From: Schlesneria paludicola DSM 18645
GTDB taxonomy: Bacteria; Planctomycetota; Planctomycetia; Planctomycetales; Planctomycetaceae
Assembly: GCA_945876035.1 (NCBI GenBank)
Contig: CAMCMU010000024.1
Span: forward strand, 1 to 64,000
Direction: 5' to 3'
DNA: 64,000 nucleotides
This document shows positions 47,572 to 56,940 of this stretch, piece after piece (the stretch's first letter is position 1; each line of letters opens with the position of its first letter). The notes under the pieces are model-generated. The model worked only from the letters and a program-made list of their open reading frames with translations. It did no database searches and was not told the origin of the DNA. The position numbers and the translations under genes were made by a program.

Positions 47572-47613
47572 TTCTTTTCGGATGTATCAACCCCTTTGTT
47601 TGAGGAGTGCTTT

Positions 47614-48753
47614 ATGGCAAGGTCTTCGTCTCGTCGCGCATTCACATTAATCGAGTTATTGGTCGTCATCGCCATCATTGCGGTGTTGATCTCCTTGCTG
47701 CTCCCTGCAGTTCAGCAAGCTCGTGAGGCCGCTCGCCGCACGCAGTGCAAAAATCAATTGAAACAAATTGGTCTTGCCTTGCACAATTACCACGATACGA
47801 ATCTCCTGTTTCCTCCAGGTTACGTTTCAACGCTTCCGAATTATCAAAACTGGGCTTGGACGTCGATGATTCTTCCGTATCTTGATCAGGAGGCCCTTTA
47901 CAAGACACTCGACTTCACGAGCGGTAACGGTACTCCTGTTTACTCTCCTCGTGCGGGTGCCGCCACTGTTATTAACTCCCTGCGCTGCCCATCGGATACC
48001 GGTAAGTCCGGCATTGCTTTAATGGCTATTGAATCGGCTAGATCAAACTATCTCGGTGTTTACGGTGCCTCCTCTTTGAAGGCAGACAACAGCTACAATA
48101 AAGGTACATTCTCTGCGAATAGCAAAACATCGGTCAAAGACATAGTTGACGGATTGAGCAACGTGTTTATAGTCGGTGAAGGAAGATCCGGTGCGAGGAA
48201 TTCTTCTGCTAGCGGTGTAGTTTACGTGGGTGGTCCTAGTAATTGGGCTGGTCCGCTTTCAGGCATTCCATGCGATGCGAACGATAACTTAGGCTTGACC
48301 GTTGGTACTAATTCGATCGCTCTTGTTTTGCGTACAAGCCATTCAGCCACTGGAGTTACTGCAGGGACAGGGGCTCCGCTGCCTATCAACGCCGTTTCGC
48401 TCCTGAGTACTTTGCTCGACGTCACTGTTGCACCTGTTGCCACTCAAGCCTCTCCAGGTGACGGATTTAGTAGCGGTCATCCTGGTATTGCACACTTCCT
48501 CCTAGCTGACGGATCTGTGAGAGGTGTCTCGCAAAACATTCGTTCTAGTGATCCTAACGACGCTACTGCAGCTAATGCTGTAGCATCCGGACAGGATGCA
48601 ACTGCTGCGGTCGGTTGGTCTGCGGTAACAGTATTGGGTGGTACTACCACAGCCACGAACAATTATGGGATGATTACACGTGCCAAATCAGCACTGTACC
48701 AGAATCTCTGTACCTACGCCGATGGCCAAGAGCTGCTCACTAACGATTTTTGA
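47614..48753 (+). CDS. DUF1559 prepilin-like protein with H-x9-DG motif
   Basis: 379 residues of the planctomycete prepilin-type family. The N-terminus has the type IV pilin/pseudopilin signal: basic leader (SSSRR), cleavage before F in RRAFTLIELLVVIAI, Glu at +5, then one hydrophobic helix. The C-terminal H-x9-DG mark is in GHPGIAHFLLADGSV. Start ATG 47614 follows GAGGAG six bases upstream. Codon use differs from neighbours (many GGT, GCT, ACT), which suggests high expression; a promoter and a strong terminator bracket it as a single transcript. The substrate or structure these proteins build is not known; they may form pseudopili of a type II-like secretion apparatus. Confidence 0.94.
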   Translation: MARSSSRRAFTLIELLVVIAIIAVLISLLLPAVQQAREAARRTQCKNQLKQIGLALHNYHDTNLLFPPGYVSTLPNYQNWAWTSMILPYLDQEALYKTLDFTSGNGTPVYSPRAGAATVINSLRCPSDTGKSGIALMAIESARSNYLGVYGASSLKADNSYNKGTFSANSKTSVKDIVDGLSNVFIVGEGRSGARNSSASGVVYVGGPSNWAGPLSGIPCDANDNLGLTVGTNSIALVLRTSHSATGVTAGTGAPLPINAVSLLSTLLDVTVAPVATQASPGDGFSSGHPGIAHFLLADGSVRGVSQNIRSSDPNDATAANAVASGQDATAAVGWSAVTVLGGTTTATNNYGMITRAKSALYQNLCTYADGQELLTNDF

Positions 48754-48781
48754 TAACCAGCAGACGTGATTTAAATTTTCG

Positions 48782-48818
48782 TGGCCGTGATCAATTTCAA
48801 ATTGACCACGGCCATTTT
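48782..48818 (+). terminator. intrinsic terminator after the prepilin gene
   Basis: Stem arms 48782-48797 and 48799-48814 pair at 15 of 16 positions (one G-T type mismatch) and are followed by TTTT. It starts 28 bases after the stop codon, the ideal place for a Rho-independent terminator. Confidence 0.8.
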
Positions 48819-49414
48819 GTTATTCGATACTGGTTACACGGATGTTTCTAGATCGCCGAATTCTTGTACGGTTTTAAGAAGAAACACGGCTGATTGTCGG
48901 AATGTGTTGGGTAGCGGTTGGTGTAGTCATCAGATTGACGAGTCGATCGAAAATTTCTACAAAACCCGAGAGGCTCAGGGAATCAGATTTCTGCGCGTGT
49001 TTAGCGTGACGTTTCTTTAGAAGCCAGAAAATGGTTTTTGATCTCTCTCGGTTAACACAGCGGCAGGGCCCATAGGATCTGTCGTCGAGATGTAAAAAAA
49101 ATCAACCACTGAATTTGGGATGGAGCATTCGAAAGGAATCTAGACAGGGCAACGCAAGCCATTTTCCGTGTCACTCTTCTCAGGGGGCGGGCAGATTCAG
49201 ACACGCTAGCGACGAAGTGGCTCAAGGAAATTGCGGTCGCAATCAAAGACGGGTTTTCCGCCATCAGAATCTCACAAAACAAAGTCGGATGGCAGAAAAT
49301 GTACGGTCGAACTTGGTGGGACCTGTTTCTTGTGGATGACGTTCGCGATTGGTTTATTAATTCGCGATTGGTTTATTAATTACAGGATACACAGGCAATA
49401 GTGATAGGCGTCCC
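48819..49414. other. intergenic with tandem repeat and an orphan open frame
   Basis: About 600 bases. A plus-strand frame from about 49111 to 49381 reads with a protein-like composition (LRGRADSDTLATKWLKEIAV, WQKMYGRTWWDLFLVDDV) but has no start codon, so it may be a gene fragment. It ends in the 19-base tandem repeat listed separately. No complete gene is supported. Confidence 0.35.
49342..49379. repeat. tandem direct repeat, 2 x 19 bases
   Basis: The unit TTCGCGATTGGTTTATTAA occurs twice without a gap (49342-49360 and 49361-49379). It lies 36 bases before the WecA-type start, so it overlaps that gene's probable promoter or leader region. A simple slippage duplication is the likely origin. 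Confidence 0.8.
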
Positions 49415-50503
49415 ATGGTATTTCTGGTACTCGGTTGTTTGGTATCGGCCTTCTGGGTCTCATTTTTGGCAACAGGCGTAATGCGTATTGTTGCACCGAG
49501 GCTGGGGTTGATTGATAGGCCGTCTTCTCGGAAGGTCCATCTTGTCGCGACACCTCTCGGTGGAGGTGTCGCGATATGGGCGGGCGTCGTGGTTCCCTTT
49601 TTGGTGGTTTACCTAGTACTTTCGTATTGGGGTAAGAGTCCGCCGATGTGGCTCCCGTCTGAGTTGCGAGAACAAATTGAAGGGGCGATTTACCGCACCA
49701 GCGAACTTTGGGGCATATTAGGGGCCGCGACAGTTCTCGCCATCATTGGTCTCGTCGATGACTTCTATCCGTTGTCGTGGCGTGCACGTTTGGTGATCCA
49801 GTTTGCGGTGTCGGCGGGGGTAGTTTTTTCAGGGGTCAGAGCAACGATCTTCGTCGAGAATCCTTGGGTAGGTGGTGCGTTCTCGATTTGCTGGTTCGTC
49901 GTGCTCGTAAACTCATTCAATTTCCTCGACAATATGGACGGTTTATCAGCAGGAGTTGCGCTGATTGTGAGCCTGCTATTTGGTTTGATGATGTTCACGA
50001 AACCGGGTGATCCACGGTGGCTGGTCGGCGGTTTTTTTTTGGTGGTCGCAGGATCGGTGTTGGGGTTCCTATGCCACAATTGGTCTCCAGCCCGAATTTT
50101 TATGGGAGACTCAGGTAGCTACTTTCTTGGATTCGCAATTGCGAGTATGACCGTCCTAGGGACGTTTTATACTCCATTGGATCAAAATCGGCATGTGATT
50201 CTTGCTCCGTTTTGTGTCATGGCAGTTCCCTTGTATGACATCTGCTCGGTTGTGCTGATCCGCTTGTGGGAGGGTCGCAGTCCGTTCCAGCCCGACAAAA
50301 AACATTTTTCACATCGGCTGGTTGCACTGGGGCTGACGAAAGTGCAGGCGGTGTTGACCGTTCATCTGACGACATTGATAACCGGACTTCTGGGGTTGAC
50401 GCTGTACGCCGTGACGACTTGGAGTGCTGCGGTTGTTGTACTTGTCTGCGTTGGTTGCATTCTATTATTGATTGCCGTTTTGGAATCAGCGAAACGTGAT
50501 TGA
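49415..50503 (+). CDS. WecA/MraY-family undecaprenyl-phosphate glycosyl-1-phosphate transferase
   Basis: A 362-residue integral membrane enzyme with about ten membrane segments. It loads the first sugar-phosphate onto undecaprenyl phosphate to begin a surface glycan. Catalytic features are GLVDDFYPL (Asp115-Asp116), NFLDNMDGLSAG (about 169-180), ARIFMGDSGSYFLGF and the substrate-loop HFSHRL. The HFSHRL and DNMDGL forms fit the WecA/TagO side (UDP-GlcNAc-type) more than MraY. The O-antigen-ligase-like gene follows 150 bases downstream, so both belong to a polysaccharide pathway. Start ATG 49415 has AGG eight bases upstream. Confidence 0.92.
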   Translation: MVFLVLGCLVSAFWVSFLATGVMRIVAPRLGLIDRPSSRKVHLVATPLGGGVAIWAGVVVPFLVVYLVLSYWGKSPPMWLPSELREQIEGAIYRTSELWGILGAATVLAIIGLVDDFYPLSWRARLVIQFAVSAGVVFSGVRATIFVENPWVGGAFSICWFVVLVNSFNFLDNMDGLSAGVALIVSLLFGLMMFTKPGDPRWLVGGFFLVVAGSVLGFLCHNWSPARIFMGDSGSYFLGFAIASMTVLGTFYTPLDQNRHVILAPFCVMAVPLYDICSVVLIRLWEGRSPFQPDKKHFSHRLVALGLTKVQAVLTVHLTTLITGLLGLTLYAVTTWSAAVVVLVCVGCILLLIAVLESAKRD

Positions 50504-50656
50504 AGCTCTTCTTGAGAGGCCGCTTTCCATTCGTTCGTCCGGAGTACCCCCTCATAGACGTGGGAATAGCGAACGGGATGACTCTTGGAGAGACTTTTGC
50601 GGTGTCGGCGAAATGAATGGAATCAGAACGGTTTAGCAGCCTGTTGAAGCAGGCCA

Positions 50657-53014
50657 GTGACAAACCTGTCGGATCAGGCATCGCTTGATCACGCTTCTTG
50701 CCGACTGGAATCCAACCACGATGAAATCGATGAAGGCATCGCCAAGCAGTATCGGAGCAAGATGATCCAGCGGGCTTCTTTCCAAACAGCGGGAACCGCT
50801 TTGTTGCGGGAAAGACGAGGCGATGTTGTCTTGAGTGGCCTTGTCGTTGTTGCCTTTTTTTCGCGTTTCTATCTGCCCGCTGAATCCACCGAGCACGGTG
50901 AGACGCTATGGATCGCGGGTCTGTGGTTTTTGGTTGGTCTGGTGTCCTTGTTATCGTCTTGGCAAAACGGTTTCGGGGTCAGACGGCGAGACTGGCAGGA
51001 TCTTTCCGTGGTGCTTCTCGTCGGTGCGCAGGTCGTTTCAGGCCTGGTTGTGGTGATGACGTCCGGGGACAAATGTTCTGCAGCCAACATGTCTTGGGAA
51101 TGGTTCTGCGTCGGGATCGTTTGGTTCGTACTGCGGTCGCGAATGAACGATGCGTCATTTCGGGCGGCGTTTTTTCAGGCATCGATTGTGACCGGAATCG
51201 TTCTTTCCGGATTGGGACTTTGGGAGCACTTTATTTCTCAACCGCAGCTTGCGGCGGAATTTCGCCCGCTGTTTGATCAATTACGCACGGCCAGCGATGC
51301 CGATGCTGCTCGGACATTACAAAAGTTGGCTGTGGCGGGGGTCCCCACGGATCCGTCAGGCTTAATGCTGTTTGAAAAACGATTGCTTGACAGTCGCGAG
51401 CCAATGGGATTATTCGGCTTGGCCAACACATTCGGCGGCTGTCTCGTTGCTTGGTTGATGATGTCCCTCGCCGCGTTGTTTACAAAGTCGCGCCGCGGTC
51501 GCTGGCAGTTGGCCGTGATGCCTGTTCTTTCGATAGGTGTGATTGCCTTGTGTTTGTTGCTCACGAAGAGTCGTACCGCTGCGGTTGGGGCCGCCTGTGG
51601 CCTCGCTGTGTTTTTTGCCGGAAACCGCTCGGCTCTCAGATCGTCTCGTCGGTTCGTGATGTTTTTTGGCATGGGTAGTGCCTTGCTGGTTGTGGTGATC
51701 GGATTACTGCTCCGTTTTGGAGGTCTCGATCGAGAAACACTTTTCGAAGCACCCAAATCACTCGCCTATCGTCTGCAGTATTGGCAGGCTACATCACGAC
51801 TGGTCGGCGATCATTTTTTGTTCGGAGTCGGGCCGGGAAATTTTCGCCAGCACTACTTGCGGTATAAGGTTGCCGAAGCCAGCGAAGAGATCTCGGATCC
51901 CCACAATATGTTTTTTGAAGTGGCGGCAACGGGCGGCATCGTCTCGCTTCTGGGGCTGCTGATGCTGATCGGTTCCACCGTATTTGTGAGCGGTCGTTGC
52001 GGATCGCGAATGCTTGAGGGAGGCAAGTCCGATTCGTTGGATTCTGGCAATCGGTCGTCCCGAAGTGCGTTCTGGTTGGCGGGGCTTGGCCCGCTTCTCG
52101 CTTTTACCGTCCAGCTGGGAATGAGTGGTACATGGGATGATCGTCAGCTTCTCATGACGGGGTTTTGGTTTGTCACCGCCTGGGTGTGGTGCCAATGCCA
52201 AAAAGGCAATTCAACCGAGACGCCGTATCAAATACACGCGGCATTTGCAGCGTTTGTGGCGTTGGCTGTGCATCTTCTCGGGGCAGGCGGAATCGCCATG
52301 CCAGCCGTCTCTCAATTGTTGCTGGCGTTGATCGCATTGAGCCGCGCGCCAGCGCAAGACTCAGAGGGACAACCTTCGTCCCAATCACCCCGATGGCTGG
52401 CGTCGATAGCGATCCTGTTGACACTGTCCGCCAGCGCATTCGTTGGACTGACGTTAATTCCAGTGACAAAGAGACTTTGGTTGCAAGAACAGGGAAATCG
52501 GTATCTGACATCATTCGAGAATCGATCGAAAGCCGAGTTGGCCTATCGTGCGGCGTGCCTTGCTGATGATTGGTGTCACGAGCCATGGTTGCGTCGTGCT
52601 GAGTTAGCCTTTGCCACGACGTTGGCCGACCGTTTTCGATCCAACGAAACATTTGAAATAGCCGTAAATTTACTGAAGTCAGCGATTGATCGTGATCCGT
52701 ACAATTTTCAGGGGCCCCGGTTTTTGGGAAACTGGTGGTTCACCCGTTGGCAAGTCACAAACAGTCCGGATGATGCATTGCAAGCGGTCGGTGGTCTCCT
52801 CCGTGCGCGAGAGGGGTGTCCCACGAACGCATCGGTGTTGGCAGAACTCGCCTTTGCCATGGCTGCCGCTGGCCAGACAAAGGATGCGGCAGCGATCGCG
52901 AGACAGGCAATTTTTCAAGAGATGCTCAATCGACAGCTTGGTCACGCAGACCGATTTTTGACGGAGGAGATTGTCCAACGTTTGCAACGCTTGAAGAATG
53001 TGTCTGCTCCATGA
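50657..53014 (+). CDS. O-antigen ligase / polymerase-like membrane protein with C-terminal helical repeats
   Basis: 785 residues. About eleven hydrophobic segments between residues 58 and 610 surround the large periplasmic loop typical of the Wzy_C (O-antigen ligase) family; its mark is GVGPGNFRQHYLRYKV with DPHNMFFEVAATGG. The last 160 residues are soluble with TPR-like helices (KAELAYRAACLADD, ELAFAMAAAGQTKDAAAIAR). Such proteins join or polymerise lipid-linked glycans at the outer side of the inner membrane. It pairs with the WecA-type gene upstream. The GTG at 50657 is used here; an ATG at 50762 after GGAG is an alternative that would shorten the cytoplasmic N-terminus by 35 residues. Confidence 0.88.
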   Translation: MTNLSDQASLDHASCRLESNHDEIDEGIAKQYRSKMIQRASFQTAGTALLRERRGDVVLSGLVVVAFFSRFYLPAESTEHGETLWIAGLWFLVGLVSLLSSWQNGFGVRRRDWQDLSVVLLVGAQVVSGLVVVMTSGDKCSAANMSWEWFCVGIVWFVLRSRMNDASFRAAFFQASIVTGIVLSGLGLWEHFISQPQLAAEFRPLFDQLRTASDADAARTLQKLAVAGVPTDPSGLMLFEKRLLDSREPMGLFGLANTFGGCLVAWLMMSLAALFTKSRRGRWQLAVMPVLSIGVIALCLLLTKSRTAAVGAACGLAVFFAGNRSALRSSRRFVMFFGMGSALLVVVIGLLLRFGGLDRETLFEAPKSLAYRLQYWQATSRLVGDHFLFGVGPGNFRQHYLRYKVAEASEEISDPHNMFFEVAATGGIVSLLGLLMLIGSTVFVSGRCGSRMLEGGKSDSLDSGNRSSRSAFWLAGLGPLLAFTVQLGMSGTWDDRQLLMTGFWFVTAWVWCQCQKGNSTETPYQIHAAFAAFVALAVHLLGAGGIAMPAVSQLLLALIALSRAPAQDSEGQPSSQSPRWLASIAILLTLSASAFVGLTLIPVTKRLWLQEQGNRYLTSFENRSKAELAYRAACLADDWCHEPWLRRAELAFATTLADRFRSNETFEIAVNLLKSAIDRDPYNFQGPRFLGNWWFTRWQVTNSPDDALQAVGGLLRAREGCPTNASVLAELAFAMAAAGQTKDAAAIARQAIFQEMLNRQLGHADRFLTEEIVQRLQRLKNVSAP

Positions 53015-53124
53015 ACACGGAGCCCTAAAACGAAAATTGTAATCACCGACATTTCTTCATAAAGTATTCGCCATCCTGTTTTGTTACGTCGTGTTATCAT
53101 TCCCTCGTTCTTTGGGGTTTCTGA

Positions 53125-54300
53125 ATGAAATATATTGGGTTGATCTTGGTGGCCGTTCTCGTTGTTGTCTGGTTCGGACGGAATTATTCGGAAAGACATC
53201 CGGTGACGGGTGAGGTGATGCCGACTGTCGCCGCCCACGTTCCGAGTGCGAAACAAAATCCGGACGATTCTCCGCCTCCCCCCCAAACGGTACTGCTTGG
53301 CAAAGCGGAAGCACTCGAGACAAATTATGACTTCGGTTCGATGGCCTATGGGCAGAAAGGTGCCCACACTTTTATTATCAAAAATGAGGGTCAGGGCCCA
53401 TTGAAGGTGAAATCGGCAGGGTCTTCGTGCAGTTGTACGTTAGGTGGGGTGAAAAATGGAAACAATGTTCTGCCTGGAGAAACGGTTGAGGTGGAACTGA
53501 CTTGGACGGTCAAGCAAAAGTCCGAAAAGTTTCGGCATTGGGCCGAAGTTTCAACGAATGACCCGGAAAACCATCTGATGCGATTTGATGTCGTTGGTCG
53601 AGTTGTTGAAATGTATCATATGATACCGGGTGGCGAATGGGATCTGGGTGAATTGCAAACGAATGAACCGACAGTTTTTGAGGGGGTGATTTATTCGTTG
53701 GCCATGGATAAGTTCGATGTCGTCAGGTCGGAGTGTCAGAATCCACTGGTTTCCGTGTCTTGGGAACCGATTTCCTTGGAGTCCGTTAAGGCGGAGAATG
53801 CTAAATCCGCACAGAAAGTCTTGGTGACGGTGGCTCCCGGTTCCCCCACCGGAAACTTGCGAGAGCTCATCAGTCTCACGACTTCGGACAAAATGGGGGG
53901 CTTTTTAGCGTCCTTTATAATCGCAGGACGGTTAACAGGGCCGATCGTATTTCAGGACATCGAATTGAGAGGAGTTGGTTGGAATCCCCAAACCAACACG
54001 ATCAATTTAGGCAATTTTTTGGCGCGAGATGGGAAAAAAATCAAAGTCTATTTCTATGTTCGTGACGTGGAAGGCGAATTCGAAGTCCAAGCGATCGAAC
54101 AAAAATTCGATTCACTGCAATTCACGTTCAATCCGGTTGGAAGAGTTGTTGGAAAGTCGAAGGTTTATGATGTCGATATCGAAATTCCACCAGGGTCATC
54201 AGCCACACGAATTGAGGACAACATGGAGCATGTGAAATTGAACTTAAAGAACCCCGGGGGAAAGGAGTTCCTGTTTAAGGTGAGTTACCGATCGATTTAA
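53125..54300 (+). CDS. DUF1573 domain protein, membrane anchored
   Basis: 391 residues. One N-terminal membrane segment or uncleaved signal (4-18, LILVAVLVVVWF) precedes a proline-rich linker and a DUF1573 immunoglobulin-like domain (about 65-160; YDFGSMAYGQKGAHTFIIKN, GSSCSCTLGG). A second beta-rich region follows to the C-terminus. The paired Cys-x-Cys in CSCT is usual for the family, whose members are exported and of unknown function. The ATG at 53125 has GGGG seven bases upstream. It lies between the O-antigen-ligase-like gene and the tetraheme gene on the same strand, probably as its own unit. Confidence 0.88.
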   Translation: MKYIGLILVAVLVVVWFGRNYSERHPVTGEVMPTVAAHVPSAKQNPDDSPPPPQTVLLGKAEALETNYDFGSMAYGQKGAHTFIIKNEGQGPLKVKSAGSSCSCTLGGVKNGNNVLPGETVEVELTWTVKQKSEKFRHWAEVSTNDPENHLMRFDVVGRVVEMYHMIPGGEWDLGELQTNEPTVFEGVIYSLAMDKFDVVRSECQNPLVSVSWEPISLESVKAENAKSAQKVLVTVAPGSPTGNLRELISLTTSDKMGGFLASFIIAGRLTGPIVFQDIELRGVGWNPQTNTINLGNFLARDGKKIKVYFYVRDVEGEFEVQAIEQKFDSLQFTFNPVGRVVGKSKVYDVDIEIPPGSSATRIEDNMEHVKLNLKNPGGKEFLFKVSYRSI

Positions 54301-54439
54301 GGCAGTGCGCGTTGTCCAACCGTGATGAATCAGGGCTTGACCGCGTGTTGTCGCTCTTGGTAGCAACACCGCTGTTGAATGACGGTGTTTCTTCATTAAG
54401 GAAACATTCAACGTCGAAGCGTGTTTGTGAAGGATCTCT

Positions 54440-56122
54440 ATGCAGTCGATTCGCAGGTTATTGGCTTTAGCAGGGGCGGAGGGAATTCGATTCCAAGAGG
54501 GAAGTCCATTGCAACGGATGTCGGTTCCTTTCTTGCTGACGCTGGTCTTGGTCTGCGGTTGCTCCGATCAACCGCAGAAGATCGAGGATGGTTTGCAGGC
54601 CGTCAAAACCGGTGATAGGAGAAGTGGCGGACCTGAGATTGACCGAAGTGAGAACTCTAGCGACAGAAAGCACGCCCCAGATACTGAGCGGAAGACGATT
54701 TTGCCGGACTGGAATTCTCCTGCCGCAGTGCTATTAATGACGGGTGAGCAACATGGATATTTCGAACCGTGCGGTTGCAGCATCCATCAACTGGGTGGCA
54801 TGGCGCGGCGGGCTGATTTGGTTCGAATCCTTACGGAAGAGCGGAAGTGGCCCGTTGGCGGACTCGATGTGGGAGGGACGGTCCGACGCAATCGACGTCA
54901 AGACCAGATCAAGTTTCTTACACTTTTTGAGGCCTTTCGCAAATTGAAATACGGCGTCGTTGCTGTCGGATTGGAGGAACTCAAGTTGGGAGCCGATTTC
55001 CTGCTTCAGCAGCAGGTTGTCGATCCTGCCGAAGCGCAGAGGGCGGTGGGAATTGTCGGTGCAAACGTCGTCTTATACGACCCGCCGCTTGAAGGTTGGC
55101 CGCTGCAGTCGCGCATTGTTCAGGTCGGCTCGGTCAAAATCGGTGTGACCGCCATCGTTGGCCAGAGTCTTCGGGATGAAGTCGCACCCCTTGGTGTGAT
55201 GAATAATATTTTGGTGATCGATCCCGTGGACGCAATTCCTCAGGCCCTGGCCGCATTGAAAGTCGAGACACCCGATGTGCTGATTCTTCTTTCTCATGGA
55301 CAGCCAGAGGAGGCCAAGCAACTTGCAGAAAAGTTTCCGGAATTTCAGATCGTCCTGACCGCAGGAGGTCCGGAGGAAGCAGACAAAACACCTGTTGTGG
55401 TGGGAAACACTTGGATTCTGCAAGCGGGTCACAAAGGTAAGCGCGTTGGCGTGCTCGGTTACTTTCCGGACAGTCAGACAGAACGATTCCGATACGATTT
55501 GATTGATCTCGACGACCAGCGGTTTGAAAACGCTCCGGCGATGCGTGAGTTGATGAAGACCTATCAACAGCAGTTGCAGGATGAGGAGATCTCCACCTCG
55601 GACGAATTGCTGTTCAAACATCCTTCGGGCCACGCGTTCGTCGGTGCGGACAAGTGTGGTGAATGCCATACCAAAGCGTTTAATGTCTGGAAGAGCACGC
55701 CGCATGCGAAAGCCTTCAAAACACTGATTTCGGGACGTGAAGGCGCGGTGGATCCCCTTTCGCGGATCCACGATCCCGAATGTCTATCTTGCCATGTGAC
55801 GGGATGGGAGCCGCAACAGATGTTGCGTTACGACACCGGTTTCATGTCGCAGCAGATCACTCCACATTTGTTGAATCAGCAATGCGAAAACTGTCACGGC
55901 CCGGGGAGTGATCACGTCCGCCTGCAAGAGAAATTCGCCAGCGATGAGTCCAGTGTCACGCTCGAAGAGTTAAAGTCGGGTCAGGCGACTGTCCGTCGAA
56001 CATTGGCGCAGGCCAAGAGTGGTGACTGTGCCAAGTGCCACGACTCGGATAACGATCCGAAGTTCACTCCGGATGCTTTTGATCAATATTGGGAAAAGGT
56101 GAAGCATCCCGAACGAGATTGA
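54440..56122 (+). CDS. lipoprotein with phosphoesterase-like domain and four c-type heme motifs
   Basis: 560 residues. A hydrophobic segment (29-40) ends in LVCGC, a lipobox with Cys41. The middle (about 90-380) resembles the UshA/5'-nucleotidase-type metallophosphoesterase fold (HGYFEPCGCSIHQLGGMARR, LDVGGTVRR, LILLSHGQPEEAKQLAEKF), but several metal ligands are not obvious. The C-terminal 160 residues carry CGECH (Cys406), CLSCH, CENCH and CAKCH, a cytochrome c554-like tetraheme unit. The ATG at 54440 has AAGGA five bases upstream, though an ATG at 54518 would give a tidier lipoprotein signal. Known in planctomycetes; the substrate is unknown. I infer periplasmic electron transfer. Confidence 0.88.
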   Translation: MQSIRRLLALAGAEGIRFQEGSPLQRMSVPFLLTLVLVCGCSDQPQKIEDGLQAVKTGDRRSGGPEIDRSENSSDRKHAPDTERKTILPDWNSPAAVLLMTGEQHGYFEPCGCSIHQLGGMARRADLVRILTEERKWPVGGLDVGGTVRRNRRQDQIKFLTLFEAFRKLKYGVVAVGLEELKLGADFLLQQQVVDPAEAQRAVGIVGANVVLYDPPLEGWPLQSRIVQVGSVKIGVTAIVGQSLRDEVAPLGVMNNILVIDPVDAIPQALAALKVETPDVLILLSHGQPEEAKQLAEKFPEFQIVLTAGGPEEADKTPVVVGNTWILQAGHKGKRVGVLGYFPDSQTERFRYDLIDLDDQRFENAPAMRELMKTYQQQLQDEEISTSDELLFKHPSGHAFVGADKCGECHTKAFNVWKSTPHAKAFKTLISGREGAVDPLSRIHDPECLSCHVTGWEPQQMLRYDTGFMSQQITPHLLNQQCENCHGPGSDHVRLQEKFASDESSVTLEELKSGQATVRRTLAQAKSGDCAKCHDSDNDPKFTPDAFDQYWEKVKHPERD

Positions 56123-56227
56123 TCGAGAACCGATTTCTGGCCTGATTGGCTCCCCTTGCCGAGACTCCGTGCGAGGAAACTTCCTGTCCCTGATGGACAC
56201 CCGCTATTCGACGGAATTCACCAAACT

Positions 56228-56557
56228 ATGCTACTTCCACCACAAGTCCTTCGCGCGTTGACGGAATTTTCTTGTTTCGAACTGCAGTGGTCCGATGGAA
56301 CCGCCTACCGTCTTCCTTTTAAACTCGTTCGAACCGAGTGTCCCTGCGCCGAATGTGTTCATGAAATCACGGGAGAACGACTCATCAGGCCCGAATTGAT
56401 TCCAGAAGACATTCGCCCGCTGGAATTGAGTTACGCTGGCAACTATGCCCTCAAAGTCGTCTGGAGTGATCGCCATGCGTCCGGGATTTTTACCTGGGAA
56501 CGACTGCGCGGACTGTGTTCTCATTACGAAGCCATCGCGCTCGATGGTCGTTGCTGA
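56228..56557 (+). CDS. DUF971 protein (gamma-butyrobetaine hydroxylase N-terminal-like)
   Basis: A 109-residue single-domain protein of the DUF971 family, named after the N-terminal domain of gamma-butyrobetaine hydroxylase. Seen are FELQWSDGTAYRLPFKLVR, the Cys motif CPCAEC (zinc site in the family), IRPLELSYAGNYALKVVWSD and FTWERLRGLC near the end. The ATG at 56228 gives the normal length; the frame is open to a TTG at 56156. Function of the free-standing domain is unsettled; some members sit with Fe-S cluster or iron-carrier genes. The Cys-rich neighbour upstream may be coincidental. Confidence 0.85.
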   Translation: MLLPPQVLRALTEFSCFELQWSDGTAYRLPFKLVRTECPCAECVHEITGERLIRPELIPEDIRPLELSYAGNYALKVVWSDRHASGIFTWERLRGLCSHYEAIALDGRC

Positions 56558-56940
56558 ACTCGGATCGCAATGGCGTTCGTCGCAACTCATCGTCTCTGTG
56601 TTGCCTTGATTCACACGGTGAGGTCACTCAATTTTCACGCCTTGTGAAGAACGTTGTTTCCGATCAGGTCCTGTTTTTAATCTTCGGTTTTAGGTCGTCA
56701 GGAGGCTCTGCCAAGATTTGTCCGACAGTCGACATCACGAACCTCTCCAGCGGATGTGAGGTTACTGCCAGCAAATTCTTCATCGATCATCAACGCCGAT
56801 GCTCGGAAACGATTTCCCGCATTCTTCAACACGGGACTTTGAGCAGTCAGCGGAAATGGTTCACGCATGGCCGTGTCTGTTGGGCGGGGCGACTTGCCGA
56901 AGAACGCGATTTGGAAATCATCAGACCGCACGGAATGAAC
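56558..56940. other. convergent intergenic, nothing recognised
   Basis: About 380 bases between the convergent DUF971 and YaiI genes. A long open plus-strand frame (56515-57495) passes through but reads the YaiI gene antisense and has no ribosome site. No terminator hairpin is clear. Confidence 0.4.

Larger units (their letters stand above)
46979..47613. other. intergenic upstream of the prepilin gene
   Basis: About 635 bases. It contains a 24-base perfect palindrome, a 30-base hairpin and a possible promoter, listed separately. The last 200 bases are clearly AT-richer than the surrounding DNA. No gene is supported. Confidence 0.5.

Noticed and set aside
49111-49381. An open plus-strand frame with protein-like composition
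   Set aside because: No start codon or ribosome site is present and it ends in a tandem repeat; at best it is a fragment, so I did not list it as a gene.
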